Both the position numbers and the translations under genes were made by a program. Below are positions 18,261 to 26,750 of a stretch of DNA of 39,413 nucleotides, piece after piece. This stretch comes from Actinomycetes bacterium (GTDB taxonomy: Bacteria; Actinomycetota; Acidimicrobiia; Acidimicrobiales; JAMCPL01): the NCBI GenBank assembly GCA_021841005.1, contig JAKBVZ010000003.1, forward strand, positions 1 to 39,413, written 5' to 3'. The notes beneath the pieces are model-generated. The model worked only from the letters and a program-made list of their open reading frames with translations. It was not told the DNA's origin and made no database searches. Position 1 is the first letter of the stretch, and each line of letters begins with the position of its first letter.

Positions 18261-18291
18261 TTGCACGGTTGTCCGTACAAGTGTATATGAT
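18261..18291 (+). promoter_or_regulatory. Putative sigma-A-type promoter before the TSUP operon
   Basis: TTGCAC (18261-18266) is followed after 17 bases by TATATG (18284-18289), or after 19 by TATGAT (18286-18291). Transcription from here would start at or near the ATG at 18298, giving a leaderless message. The stretch from the terminator to this site holds nothing else I recognise. Confidence 0.4.
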
Positions 18292-18297
18292 AAGTAT

Positions 18298-18447
18298 ATG
18301 ATTTCTTTTGGAGGCTCGCCCTGCAGGCGATTTGGGCCGACCAGTACGCGATTACTGACCTTCGTAGCGTGCGTGGCGCGAGCTTGCCTGCCGTGCAGCT
18401 GGCTTGGGCTAAATGGCAAAGTGGTGCTGGACACATGGGCAGCCTGA
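18298..18447 (+). CDS. Possible leaderless upstream ORF with four cysteines
   Basis: A 49-codon frame starts at an ATG placed about 7 bases after a plausible -10 box and ends at a TGA that overlaps the chosen TSUP start (ATG 18435) by 13 bases. The peptide has Cys at 9, 25, 30 and 33 and no resemblance to a known protein. Mycobacteria use cysteine-containing leaderless uORFs as cysteine-responsive attenuators before sulfur genes, and the placement before a sulfite/sulfonate-type exporter fits that idea. Here the cysteines are not in one run, and the frame could simply be chance. Confidence 0.3.
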   Translation: MISFGGSPCRRFGPTSTRLLTFVACVARACLPCSWLGLNGKVVLDTWAA

Positions 18448-19277
18448 ACCCCCTTGACTTCGTAATCTTGATGTTTGTCATCTCGATTGCGGCGGGTGTT
18501 CTCGGATCACTGATAGGACTCGGAGGAGGGGTCGTGGTGGTGCCGGTGCTGACTCTGATATTTCACATAGATATCCGGCTCGCAATAGGGGCATCAATTG
18601 TTTCCGTCATCGCTACATCGAGCGGGGCTGCCGCAGCCTACGTGCGGGAGCGCATGACCAATCTGCGTGCGGGCATGTTCCTGGAGATTGCTACGACCAC
18701 CGGCGCCATCTCTGGAGCATTTCTTACGACCATCCTGCCGCCACAATTCCTGTTCATCCTGTTCGGGGTGGTGCTTGCATATTCTGGTGTCGCCATGTAC
18801 GCCAAACGCCACCAGGACCGGCTCCTCACGGTCTCTCATGACAGGATCGCCAACCGCCTCAACCTCCATGGTTCCTACTATGACGAGGCGGAACACAAAG
18901 AGGTAATTTACAAGGTTACCGGCACAAAGCCGGGATTGGCGCTCATGTATGTGGCCGGCATGGTAAGCGCTCTCTTGGGTATCGGCTCAGGCGCGCTGAA
19001 GGTCCCTGCCATGGATCTTGCGATGCATCTTCCCATGAAGGTATCGACAGCTACCAGTAACTTCATGATCGGAGTGACGGCGGCGGCAAGTGCAGGAGTG
19101 TACTTTGCCCGTGGTCAGATCGATCCTGTCATAGCCGCCCCTGTGGCTGCGGGGGTGCTCGCCGGCGCGACCGTGGGGTCGCTTATGCTGGGCAAGATGG
19201 AGAGCAAGGTTGTAAGGATGATCTTTGTGGTGGTTCTAATGGTCATTGCTTTCGAGATGTTCCAGAGAGGTCTGTGA
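18435..19277 (+). CDS. TSUP-family (TauE/SafE) permease
   Basis: A 280-residue inner-membrane protein with about eight hydrophobic segments and the two-fold internal repeat of the family. GVLGSLIGLGGGVVVVPVL (about 20-38) in the first half matches VSALLGIGSGALKVPAMD in the second. The family exports or imports sulfite, sulfoacetate and other organosulfur or carboxylate anions; the substrate here is unknown. The start at 18435 is chosen because the family core begins directly after it; an in-frame ATG at 18369 adds 22 unrelated residues. One base separates its stop from the start of the DUF1634 gene, a pairing often seen in bacteria and archaea. Confidence 0.88.
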   Translation: MGSLNPLDFVILMFVISIAAGVLGSLIGLGGGVVVVPVLTLIFHIDIRLAIGASIVSVIATSSGAAAAYVRERMTNLRAGMFLEIATTTGAISGAFLTTILPPQFLFILFGVVLAYSGVAMYAKRHQDRLLTVSHDRIANRLNLHGSYYDEAEHKEVIYKVTGTKPGLALMYVAGMVSALLGIGSGALKVPAMDLAMHLPMKVSTATSNFMIGVTAAASAGVYFARGQIDPVIAAPVAAGVLAGATVGSLMLGKMESKVVRMIFVVVLMVIAFEMFQRGL

Positions 19278-19278
19278 A

Positions 19279-19896
19279 ATGGTTCAGGATGGCGCCTCGC
19301 GCAATGACGGCGTTACTGGTGACAAGGGTTCTGGTCAAGATGCAACGACGCAGGCAGCCTCAGGTCAGGAAGGTGGTCGCCACGACATGGACGATCGAAG
19401 CACAGCAACCGCCAAGGACGCAACTGCGCGGGACCAGGCTGCATCTACCGCTTCAGAGCCGGCAGCCCCGCCGCTCACTGCAGAGCAGGAGAAGTATGCT
19501 GCCCGCCAGGACGAGAAGGTGCGGAAGGTGGAAACAGTCATCAGCGTCGTGCTGCGTGCTGGGGTGGTGGTAAGCGTTGTAGTGATTGCAATCGGTCTCG
19601 CAATATCGTTCCTGCACCATCCCGAGTACCTGTCCAACTTCTCCTACAAGGGAGTCGCTAGTGCACACTACCGGTTTCCCGATACATTTTCGGGCCTCTT
19701 CCACAGTTTGTCCATAGGGGAGGGAAGGGGAGTGATAGTGCTCGGTATCGCACTCCTCATCCTTACTCCTGTCATGCGCGTGGCGGTATCGATCTTTGCC
19801 TTTGTGTATCAGGAGGACCCGATCATGGTTGCGGTCACGTCGTTTGTATTGCTCATGCTTATAAGCTCGTTTTTCTTGGGTCGTGCCGGCGCCTAG
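19279..19896 (+). CDS. DUF1634 membrane protein
   Basis: A 205-residue protein. About 80 residues of low-complexity Ala/Thr/Asp/Gln sequence come first and are probably cytoplasmic and disordered. Three membrane segments follow: VISVVLRAGVVVSVVVIAIG, a middle one starting GVIVLGIALLILTPVMRV, and IMVAVTSFVLLMLISSFFLG at the C-terminus. This is the DUF1634 pattern, a family usually found beside TSUP permeases and presumed to work with them. The start at 19279 is one base after the permease stop, with GAGAGG before it. An in-frame ATG at 19246 lies inside the permease gene and is less likely. Confidence 0.82.
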   Translation: MVQDGASRNDGVTGDKGSGQDATTQAASGQEGGRHDMDDRSTATAKDATARDQAASTASEPAAPPLTAEQEKYAARQDEKVRKVETVISVVLRAGVVVSVVVIAIGLAISFLHHPEYLSNFSYKGVASAHYRFPDTFSGLFHSLSIGEGRGVIVLGIALLILTPVMRVAVSIFAFVYQEDPIMVAVTSFVLLMLISSFFLGRAGA

Positions 19897-19959
19897 TTGC
19901 CTGCCATGATGACTCTGGGTGGAAATGCCGGTTCTCGTGGCTGGAGCCATGGTCGAGAT

Positions 19960-20064
19960 GGAAGTTAACGGTCAGGCCATGATGAGCCTTGACTGCCGGT
20001 CGCCTGCTCCGCTGTCGCACAGGGCGCAGGGGAAGTTAACGGTCAGGCCATGATGAGCCTTGAC
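19960..20064. repeat. 34-bp direct repeat around a 37-bp filler at the gntR start
   Basis: The same 34 bases occur at 19960-19993 and 20031-20064, offset 71. Each copy contains GTTAAC and the first codons of gntR (ATGATGAGCCTTGAC). The upstream copy's ATG opens a 24-codon frame (19979-20053) that ends on a TGA overlapping the gntR ATG at 20050. The 37-base filler is not repeated nearby. Confidence 0.95.
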
Positions 20065-20799
20065 AGAGCCAGTCCCATCCCTCTGTGGGCTCAACTTGCG
20101 GAGATCCTCCGTTCAAGGCTGGGACAGGGTGAGTTCTCCGACAGGTTCCCCACTGAAGAGGAACTGGTCAATCAGTACTCGGTGAGCAGGCACACCGTCA
20201 GGGAGTCCATCAGAAGGCTCCAGGAGCAGGGACTTCTCCAGCGTCGGCAGGGCAAGGGCACGTTTGTGGTGCATCCACGTTTCGAGCAGCCTCTCCAAGG
20301 GTTCTATAGCCTGGCTTTCATGCTGGCAGACCAGGGAATCGTAGAGCACAGTGATGTCCGTGCATTGGAGATCCGGCCGTGCGGTGCAGCTGGCCGAGTG
20401 CTGGATATTTCCCAAGGGGATGATTGCGTATATGTCGAGCGCCTCCGCTATGCCGATGACGAGCCCATAGCATTGGACCGGTCATGGCTACCCGAAAAGG
20501 CAGCCTTTGCATTGCTGCATGCTGATCTTACGACGGGATCGTTGTACGACCATCTAGCCATCGAGTGTGGCATAGTGATAGATGGTGGCACGGAAAAGAT
20601 ATGGCCGGTCAATCCCGATCGCCAGGATACATCTCTATTACAGCTGCCGGAGGGTGAAGCCGCATTCTTCGTTGAACGGATCGCCAGGTGTGACAGTAGG
20701 GCCGTTGAACTGCGCAACTCGACCGTGCGAGGTGATCGATACCAGTTTGTCGTCGAATGGCCCTCGATACCGTTGCCTCGCGCGCAGGCAGGCACTTGA
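20050..20799 (+). CDS. GntR-family regulator, HutC/UTRA type
   Basis: A 249-residue transcription factor. The N-terminal winged helix-turn-helix spans about residues 8-75 (IPLWAQLAEILRSRL, then FPTEEELVNQYSVSRHTVRESIRRL, and the wing GLLQRRQGKGTFV). The C-terminal half is a UTRA effector domain (about 90-240) of the HutC subfamily, which usually senses small metabolites such as sugars or amino acids. The ligand and targets are unknown. The ATG is part of a 34-base direct repeat, so a short upstream frame made by the first copy runs into it with an ATGA overlap. It follows the TSUP/DUF1634 pair by 153 bases on the same strand and may regulate it or itself. Confidence 0.9.
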   Translation: MMSLDRASPIPLWAQLAEILRSRLGQGEFSDRFPTEEELVNQYSVSRHTVRESIRRLQEQGLLQRRQGKGTFVVHPRFEQPLQGFYSLAFMLADQGIVEHSDVRALEIRPCGAAGRVLDISQGDDCVYVERLRYADDEPIALDRSWLPEKAAFALLHADLTTGSLYDHLAIECGIVIDGGTEKIWPVNPDRQDTSLLQLPEGEAAFFVERIARCDSRAVELRNSTVRGDRYQFVVEWPSIPLPRAQAGT

Positions 20800-21065
20800 T
20801 AAGTGGTGGATGGATTACTTTCTACGCCTTATGTGGCGTTCCTGCCATTCCCTGTGGCTGTCTCAGCTAATACGCTGATACGGTCGGCACGGCAGACGGA
20901 TCACCCACCGCGCGCGCACGAGATGGCTCTGGTAATAGAATCATCTTTAAGTGCATTCTCAGGAAACTGTCATATGCGTTAGGGAATGATCTGCCAGTCA
21001 GATCGGATTGGCAAGGACGGCAAGGGACGCCGTCTGAACCATGTTGAGTGAAAGGGAACGAAAAT
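20800..21065. other. Gap between gntR and the lipoprotein gene
   Basis: Two hundred and sixty-six bases without a supportable gene. AAAGGGAACG before the ATG at 21066 is the ribosome site of the lipoprotein gene. I see no clear promoter, terminator or RNA structure. Confidence 0.5.
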
Positions 21066-21821
21066 ATGAACACAAGAAATATATCTAAGCGTGTTGTCGC
21101 TGGTTCGCGATATCTGAGGTTTGGCGTGCTACTCAGTGCAGGGGCGCTGGCCCTAGCGGCATGTTCGAGTAGCACCTCGACTCCTTCTGCGTCGAAGTCC
21201 ACGAATACCTATCCGGCGGGCACTTCGAGTGGCAAAACGAGCGGTACGAGTTCGACGGCCACCGCACATTCCGAGCTGTCAACGGCCCATACCTCGATTG
21301 GTACCGTACTGGTCAACGGATCAGGTCAGGTGCTTTACACGTTGACATCAGCCAGTGCTACGTCCAGTCCATGCGACACGTCGAAGTGTCTTGGGATATG
21401 GCCTCCGTTGCTGAGCGGCTCCGGTCTCTCGACTGGTACGGGTATCTCATTAGCCCACATAGGCACGCTTACCCTGCCGAGTGGTGAGAAGCAGGTCACC
21501 TATTATGGCCACCCGCTGTATACCTTTAGCGGCGACACTGCGGCCGGGCAAGTGAAAGGGGAAGGTCTTGCATTCCCCATTGGCGTTCCTAACCCGACTG
21601 GTCACTGGTACGCCCTTTCTGTGACTGGGTCGATGGTTGTCAAGTCGGCCTCCACCAGCACTCCGTCCAGTAGTTCGTCATCTGGTGGTTCCGGTTACGG
21701 CGGATCGAGCGGTGCGGCATACAGTTCTGGTGGGTCCGGTTCCAGTTCGGGTTCGAAGACGGGTCCATCGACCGCCGCGCATTCAAGTTCTGGGTCGTCG
21801 TCCGGCGGATGGAAAGGCTGA
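21066..21821 (+). CDS. Secreted lipoprotein with Yx(FWY)xxD-type repeats
   Basis: A 251-residue lipoprotein. A basic N-terminus, a hydrophobic stretch and the lipobox LAAC (Cys33) mark lipid attachment outside the membrane. After a Ser/Thr-rich linker come two repeats of the family once described as 'lipoprotein with conserved Yx(FWY)xxD motif': GTVLVNGSGQVLYTLT with C..SKCLGIWPPLL, then QVTYYGHPLYTFSGDTAAGQ with GHWYALS. Function in the family is unknown. The last 55 residues are Ser/Gly-rich and low in complexity, and the final codons and stop are copied again 72 bases downstream. The start at 21066 is preferred over 21048 because AAAGGGA lies at the right distance. Confidence 0.85.
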   Translation: MNTRNISKRVVAGSRYLRFGVLLSAGALALAACSSSTSTPSASKSTNTYPAGTSSGKTSGTSSTATAHSELSTAHTSIGTVLVNGSGQVLYTLTSASATSSPCDTSKCLGIWPPLLSGSGLSTGTGISLAHIGTLTLPSGEKQVTYYGHPLYTFSGDTAAGQVKGEGLAFPIGVPNPTGHWYALSVTGSMVVKSASTSTPSSSSSSGGSGYGGSSGAAYSSGGSGSSSGSKTGPSTAAHSSSGSSSGGWKG

Positions 21822-21900
21822 CACGACAGAACAAGTGATGCGGTAGAGAACCTGAGCGCCACTGGGTCGTCGTCCGGCGGATGGAAAGGCTGACACGACA
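21790..21900. repeat. 39-bp direct repeat around a 33-bp filler at the lipoprotein gene end
   Basis: Identical 39-base copies lie at 21790-21828 and 21862-21900, offset 72. The first holds the last ten codons and stop of the lipoprotein gene; the second is non-coding. The 33-base filler (21829-21861) is not repeated nearby. Confidence 0.95.
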
Positions 21901-22038
21901 TCTCATCGCATGGAAAATTTGTCACGGGCCTGCCATAGGCAAGTGGCTGGTGTTACAAGGCTGCTGGCTGCATGGGCCGATCCGCGTGATTGCGGGAAGG
22001 AAGTGGCGGATACAGCGTAAGATGTGTGGATGGCATCC

Positions 22039-22248
22039 ATGGACGAATTGACAGAACAGCTGCGAGGAGTATCGGAGCGGCTGTCGGATGAGGCGTTTGA
22101 CCGGCTGCGTGCTGCAAGTTCGGATATGGCAAGCGGTGGAACACCCGATGGCCTTCTTCTGGCAGAGGAGAAGGCCATTACTCGGGCGAGGAGGGCGGTG
22201 GAAAGGGCGATTGCGGCCCTCGAATCCGTGCCGCACAGCATTACCTGA
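22039..22248 (+). CDS. Small helical protein of unknown function
   Basis: A 69-residue, mostly helical and charged protein (opening MDELTEQLRGVSERLSDEAF; a middle SGGTPDG turn; closing AITRARRAVERAIAALES). The heptad-like pattern suggests a helical hairpin or short coiled coil. The start at 22039 has GGATGG upstream; ATGs at 22024 and 22030 are alternatives. It stands alone, facing the LOG gene, and no family is recognised. Coding is supported mainly by its amino acid make-up. Confidence 0.55.
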   Translation: MDELTEQLRGVSERLSDEAFDRLRAASSDMASGGTPDGLLLAEEKAITRARRAVERAIAALESVPHSIT

Positions 22249-22298
22249 TACACGCCCAATTAGATCGTTTCCGGATGTGGGTGGATACGATGCAAAGA

Positions 22299-23372
22299 TC
22301 AGTCTGGTGGGAATGAGTTGATCCGGTCGATCATCAGACGTAACCGTCCATAGCTGGACTTATTGAAGCGTAGGGCAATCCGTCTCAGTTCCAGATGATC
22401 GTTATCGGCACGTTCTGGAGGGAATGGAGTGGCCGCGCGGATTATCCCGTCTAGCGCGATGTTGCTGAACTCATTCGCTAGAATGGCAAGCTGATCCGTA
22501 GTGGGCTGGCGATGCAGCCTGATGACCAGCATGTCTCCCACAAAGCGCAGGGAATGGTAGTTGGAGTAGAAGCGCGTGATCTCGTCGATCGCGCTGTCTA
22601 TGCTGGTGGTAATCGTGAACAGGTTGGTATCCTCCTGGTTGACCATGGCCAGGGGAACAAGCACATTATTTATTAGATCGTTCCATTCATTCCAGTAGGT
22701 TCCACCGGGTACATCGAGCAACACTACGGGTGCAGGTTCCATCTTGCCGGTTTGCAGGAGCGTGAACAGTTCGAACGATTCGTCGAGCGTGCCGAATCCC
22801 CCTGGCAGTACTACGTATGCATCTGACTCCTTTACAAGCATGAGCTTTCTTGTAAAGAAATAACGCATTTCGACCAACTTGGGATCGTTTGCTATAAGTG
22901 GGTTCGCCCCCTGCTCGTGGGGGAGCCTTATGTTCACCCCGAGCGACATGTCGATGCCGGCTCCTTCCATGGCGGCTCTCATTATGCCGGGACCTGCCCC
23001 TGTAACAGTCATCCAGCCGAGCGAAGCCATGCGACCCGCCAGCGCTCGGGCATGGCTGTAAAGGGCATCGTCGGCTCGGGTTCTCGAAGATCCGAAGAAG
23101 GTTACTTTTCTGATGCCAGCATATGGCTTGAAGGTTGCAAATGCTTCGGACATTTCGCGGAGCGCGCTGGTTGCTATCTTCATGTCCAGCGCGTCGGTCC
23201 CGTTCTCCGCCAGTGCCAGCAGCGAATCTATTGCAACAGCGTAGAGATCAGGACGTGCTTCACCGTCCATCAGCTCCAGTAGACGCTCGAATTTTGCTCT
23301 CATGGCTTCTCTGTCCGGCGAATGCTTGCCATGATTGGTCTGAGAGTTGCTATTGGCCACCAGTGGAGTCAT
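22299..23372 (-). CDS. LOG-family Rossmann-fold nucleotide-processing protein
   Basis: A 357-residue protein with the LOG ('lysine decarboxylase-like') core: GAGPGIM (125-131), YFFTRK with the conserved Arg175, and PGGFGTLDE (190-198). LOG proteins are phosphoribohydrolases acting on nucleoside monophosphates, such as cytokinin-activating LOG enzymes or the nucleosidase PpnN. Here the family core is flanked by about 80 extra residues on the N-terminal side and 110 on the C-terminal side. The start ATG overlaps the fbiC stop by 4 bases, so the two are co-translated. A role in F420 or nucleotide salvage is conceivable but unproven. Confidence 0.88.
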   Translation of the reverse strand: MTPLVANSNSQTNHGKHSPDREAMRAKFERLLELMDGEARPDLYAVAIDSLLALAENGTDALDMKIATSALREMSEAFATFKPYAGIRKVTFFGSSRTRADDALYSHARALAGRMASLGWMTVTGAGPGIMRAAMEGAGIDMSLGVNIRLPHEQGANPLIANDPKLVEMRYFFTRKLMLVKESDAYVVLPGGFGTLDESFELFTLLQTGKMEPAPVVLLDVPGGTYWNEWNDLINNVLVPLAMVNQEDTNLFTITTSIDSAIDEITRFYSNYHSLRFVGDMLVIRLHRQPTTDQLAILANEFSNIALDGIIRAATPFPPERADNDHLELRRIALRFNKSSYGRLRLMIDRINSFPPD

Positions 23373-25651
23373 GCTGCTACGTGAAGTTCCTTGTACAATG
23401 TGGATCTCTGGTGCAGGGTCCTTCCAAGAGGATTCACTATATCGTAGAGCTCTTGTACACTGAGGGCCTGGCCGTGATGAGCACCTGCAGCGCGGGAGAT
23501 GCTCTCCTCCATCAAGGTGCCTCCCAGGTCATTGGCTCCCGATGCCAGAGCTTCGCGTACCCCGGATTTGCCGAGCTTCACCCAGCTGGCTTGTACGTTG
23601 TCGATAAGGCCGTGATAGGCGATACGCCCGACGGCGTATATGAGCAATACTTCCCGGAACGTCGGACCGCGACGTGAGCGGCGCTGCACGTATAAAGGGG
23701 CTCCCATATGGACGTAGGGAAGGGGAACCCATTCGGTGAATCCCCCGGTGGTTTTTTGCAGTTCCCGTGTAAGCACTATGTGGCGTGCCCAGTGCACTGG
23801 CCTCTCGACAGCTCCAAACATGATCGTTACATTCGATCGCAGACCTGTCTCATGGGCGGTCCTATGTACCTCCAGCCACTGCCCAGTGCTGATCTTGTCA
23901 GGACAGAGTATCTTGCGTACGTCATCGGAGAGTATTTCCGCGGCAGTTCCAGGCAGGCTCGCCAATCCCCTGTCCTTCAACATTTGCAGATACTGATCCA
24001 GGTCGATACCCAGCCGCCTTGCTCCCTCGAATACCTCCAGTGCACTGAATGCATGGATGTGTATGTCCGGCGAACCGCGCCTTATCGCGTCGAGGACAGA
24101 CAGGTAGTACTCGCCGTCAAAGCTGGGATGGATACCGCCCTGCAGGCAGACTTCCGTTGCTCCGGCCTGCTCAGCTTCCATGACCTTTTGCGTGATCTCG
24201 TCAGGGCTGAGCAAGTAGGGCCTGCCGCGTAGGTTGAGCGATTGTGGACCCTTGGAAAATGCGCAGAACCGGCATTTGAAAGTACATATATTCGTATAGT
24301 TGATATTGCGATTGACGACGTAGGTCACCGTATTCCCATTTACCTGTGCGCGCATGGAGTCTGCCAATTCTAGGACCGCTCGGACGTCACGGCCCCGTGC
24401 ATTGAACAGGGCTACAAGCTCTTCGATTCCCGGTTCCTGCCCGCCGGCAACGCCATCGATCACCTCGGATACGTGGCTACGTGCGGTCTTTGGTTGCGAA
24501 TGCCCGCGTGCCAGGCTGGGCGGCTCTATGTCCGATCCGGAGCACCACTCATGCTCACGAGCCAGGCCGGTTGAGTCCGAGTGCTGCATAACCGGGAATA
24601 CCATTTCTGGATCGAGCCACTTGCCGGGATCCGTGGCAAACTCCGGGTATACCGTCAAACGCGGTATCAGTTCGAGTCCCTCGTCCTCGGTGACTTTCCG
24701 CACCAGATCTATTGCGGGCCACGGGCGTTCTGGATTCACGTGATCCAGGGTAACCGGAGATATACCGCCCCAGTCGTCTATACCAGCTCGAAGCATGAAA
24801 GCTTGGTCGTCTGTGAGGTTGGGTGGTGACTGGATATGCACTTCGGGCGGGAGGATGATCCTGGCGGCGGAGATGGTCCAGCGCAGGTCGTCGAGCGGGC
24901 ATGGGGGGTGGCTGTGCATGGCGGTACCAGGCTTTGGTAGAAAACCTTGGATGATCACTTCCTGGATATGCCCATGGCGCTGGTGGGACTCGGCAATGGT
25001 GAGCAGCGTTTGCACACGAGATTCCCGGCTCTCACCTATGCCTACCAGCAACCCGGTAGTGAACGGTATCTGTAGCCTGCCGGCGTCGTCAAGTGCCTTC
25101 AGGCGCATCTGAGGTTCCTTGTCCGGCGCGGAGACATGGCAACGGAGACCCGTTGCGACAGTTTCAAGCATCATTCCCTGGCTCGCAGTCACTTTTCTCA
25201 GCCGCTCGAATGCGTCATATGCCAGGGCACCGGCGTTGGCATGCGCAAGTAGTCCGGTCTGTTCTGTGACCAGCCGGCACATGGCAGCGAGGTAGTCTAC
25301 AGTCGATTTGTATCCATTTTCTTCCAGCCAAGCCCGAGCCTGGGGGTAACGATCCTCGGGTTGCTGTCCGAGCGTGAACAGCGCCTCTTTACAGCCGGCA
25401 TCCTTCCCTCTCCGTGCTATGTCCAATACTTTGCCAGGGGCTAGATAGGGAGATTCCAGGCGTGCCGGCGGCTGGGCGAATGTGCAGTAGCCACACTTGT
25501 CCCTACATAAGTTGGTCAGCGGTATGAACACCTTTGGGGAATATGTTACGAGATTTCCATGAGCTGAGTATCGGATACTTCTCGCTTCCGCTTCCATCTG
25601 TTCTAGGGGAGCGTCCAGCATGTCTAGGTAATTTGCAACAGCATCGCCCAT
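23369..25651 (-). CDS. fbiC: FbiC: 7,8-didemethyl-8-hydroxy-5-deazariboflavin (FO) synthase
   Basis: A 760-residue fusion of two radical-SAM enzymes, CofG (N-terminal) and CofH (C-terminal), which build the FO chromophore of cofactor F420 from tyrosine and the flavin precursor 5-amino-6-ribitylamino-uracil. Both iron-sulfur CxxxCxxC motifs are intact: Cys49/53/56 in NLCRDKCGYC and Cys456/460/463 in ICTFKCRFC. Fused FbiC is the actinobacterial arrangement. The start at 25651 is chosen because AAAGGAG sits 5-6 bases before that ATG; an upstream in-frame ATG (25705) adds 18 basic residues. It follows pgl by 189 bases and overlaps the LOG gene by 4 bases. Confidence 0.95.
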   Translation of the reverse strand: MGDAVANYLDMLDAPLEQMEAEARSIRYSAHGNLVTYSPKVFIPLTNLCRDKCGYCTFAQPPARLESPYLAPGKVLDIARRGKDAGCKEALFTLGQQPEDRYPQARAWLEENGYKSTVDYLAAMCRLVTEQTGLLAHANAGALAYDAFERLRKVTASQGMMLETVATGLRCHVSAPDKEPQMRLKALDDAGRLQIPFTTGLLVGIGESRESRVQTLLTIAESHQRHGHIQEVIIQGFLPKPGTAMHSHPPCPLDDLRWTISAARIILPPEVHIQSPPNLTDDQAFMLRAGIDDWGGISPVTLDHVNPERPWPAIDLVRKVTEDEGLELIPRLTVYPEFATDPGKWLDPEMVFPVMQHSDSTGLAREHEWCSGSDIEPPSLARGHSQPKTARSHVSEVIDGVAGGQEPGIEELVALFNARGRDVRAVLELADSMRAQVNGNTVTYVVNRNINYTNICTFKCRFCAFSKGPQSLNLRGRPYLLSPDEITQKVMEAEQAGATEVCLQGGIHPSFDGEYYLSVLDAIRRGSPDIHIHAFSALEVFEGARRLGIDLDQYLQMLKDRGLASLPGTAAEILSDDVRKILCPDKISTGQWLEVHRTAHETGLRSNVTIMFGAVERPVHWARHIVLTRELQKTTGGFTEWVPLPYVHMGAPLYVQRRSRRGPTFREVLLIYAVGRIAYHGLIDNVQASWVKLGKSGVREALASGANDLGGTLMEESISRAAGAHHGQALSVQELYDIVNPLGRTLHQRSTLYKELHVAA

Positions 25652-25840
25652 GTAGCTCCTTTTTTTCTTTCCAACTTGCCAAGACCGCCGGTCCAGGCTA
25701 TTCATGTAGCCTGCAACATTTGTATCGGTACTTTGTCTGACATCCCAGTCTAGTGCATCATTGCAATCTCAGCGCAGATGATAAGAGGCTGAGCGGATAT
25801 CCAGCTTGGATCAGGGAGTCGTAGTCCGGCGCACGCTTGC

Positions 25841-26686
25841 TCAAGGGGCGGCATCTTCGTCGACAATCCACACAACAATGCCGGCATGGACTCGCAGGGC
25901 CGGTATGCCATCTCCAGCGCTCACGCGCTTCATTGCTTGGAGCTTCTCCTTGCCGGCTACCGTAAAGATGGCATGGCGGGAAGCGTTGATCGCCGGCAGC
26001 GTGAGAGTCATGCGATCGTAGGGATTCAGGTGATTGGGATCGCGAGATAGGGCCACAAGCGATATACCAGGAGGGCGGTCACTGGGCTTGTTCTCATCCG
26101 GTAAGCGTCTGCTGGGCTTGTGGTCATCTGAGCTGTTATGACCTGGCGGATCGTAGTCCAGGAGTGGACTTCCCGGGAAGAGAGAAGCGGTATGACCATC
26201 AGGTCCCATGCCGAGGTGGATCAGATCGAATGGTAGAACTCCTGATATGATGCTGCTATACGCCTCGGGTCCGGCCACGCAGTCCATAGGATGGAATGCG
26301 CCTAGCTTCCCGATCTTCGCGACCAGGGTCTCTCTGACCATGCCGCTGTTGGAGTCCGGATGGTCCATGGGTACGCAACGCTCGTCACTCATGAATATCG
26401 CAACACCGCTCCAATCCATGCATGACGACACAGAGTATGCCGATAGTGCTTCGTAGCATTTTTTGGCAGTCGGCCCACCGGAAAGCGCGATACTGCGCCG
26501 GCTACGGGGAGATTGCCCGAGGATGGCAGCTACGATTGAGCAGAAGGCAGCCGGTACGTCTCTTACGACCAGCATCTCTCCGTTTGGAACCGGCACCCTG
26601 CCGGTAAGCCCTGGTGGATCGAACGCAACCTTTTCGGACTCCACGCCATGACTGGAATCGACGGCTTGCCGGTCAGCTTTGATCAT
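25841..26686 (-). CDS. pgl: 6-phosphogluconolactonase
   Basis: A 281-residue hydrolase that opens 6-phosphogluconolactone to 6-phosphogluconate, the second step of the oxidative pentose phosphate route. Marks are SGGPTAKKCYE (69-79), MSDERCVP (99-106), and the signature GMGPDGHTASLFPG (159-172). A polar insertion at about 180-207 holds two diverged copies of a ten-residue unit (DDHKPSRRLP, DENKPSDRPP), encoded by a 30-base imperfect repeat; the family normally has a short loop there. It lies 64 bases after zwf on the same strand. Confidence 0.93.
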   Translation of the reverse strand: MIKADRQAVDSSHGVESEKVAFDPPGLTGRVPVPNGEMLVVRDVPAAFCSIVAAILGQSPRSRRSIALSGGPTAKKCYEALSAYSVSSCMDWSGVAIFMSDERCVPMDHPDSNSGMVRETLVAKIGKLGAFHPMDCVAGPEAYSSIISGVLPFDLIHLGMGPDGHTASLFPGSPLLDYDPPGHNSSDDHKPSRRLPDENKPSDRPPGISLVALSRDPNHLNPYDRMTLTLPAINASRHAIFTVAGKEKLQAMKRVSAGDGIPALRVHAGIVVWIVDEDAAP

Positions 26687-26750
26687 TCACTGGACCATCC
26701 AGGTGTTAGGGGACGGTGTGCAGGATAGAGCGTTCAACTTGCTGAGTCTC

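Noticed and set aside
18298-18434. Riboswitch in the TSUP leader
   Set aside because: I could not assign a known riboswitch fold; only small palindromes such as GCCTGCAGGC-like segments are seen.
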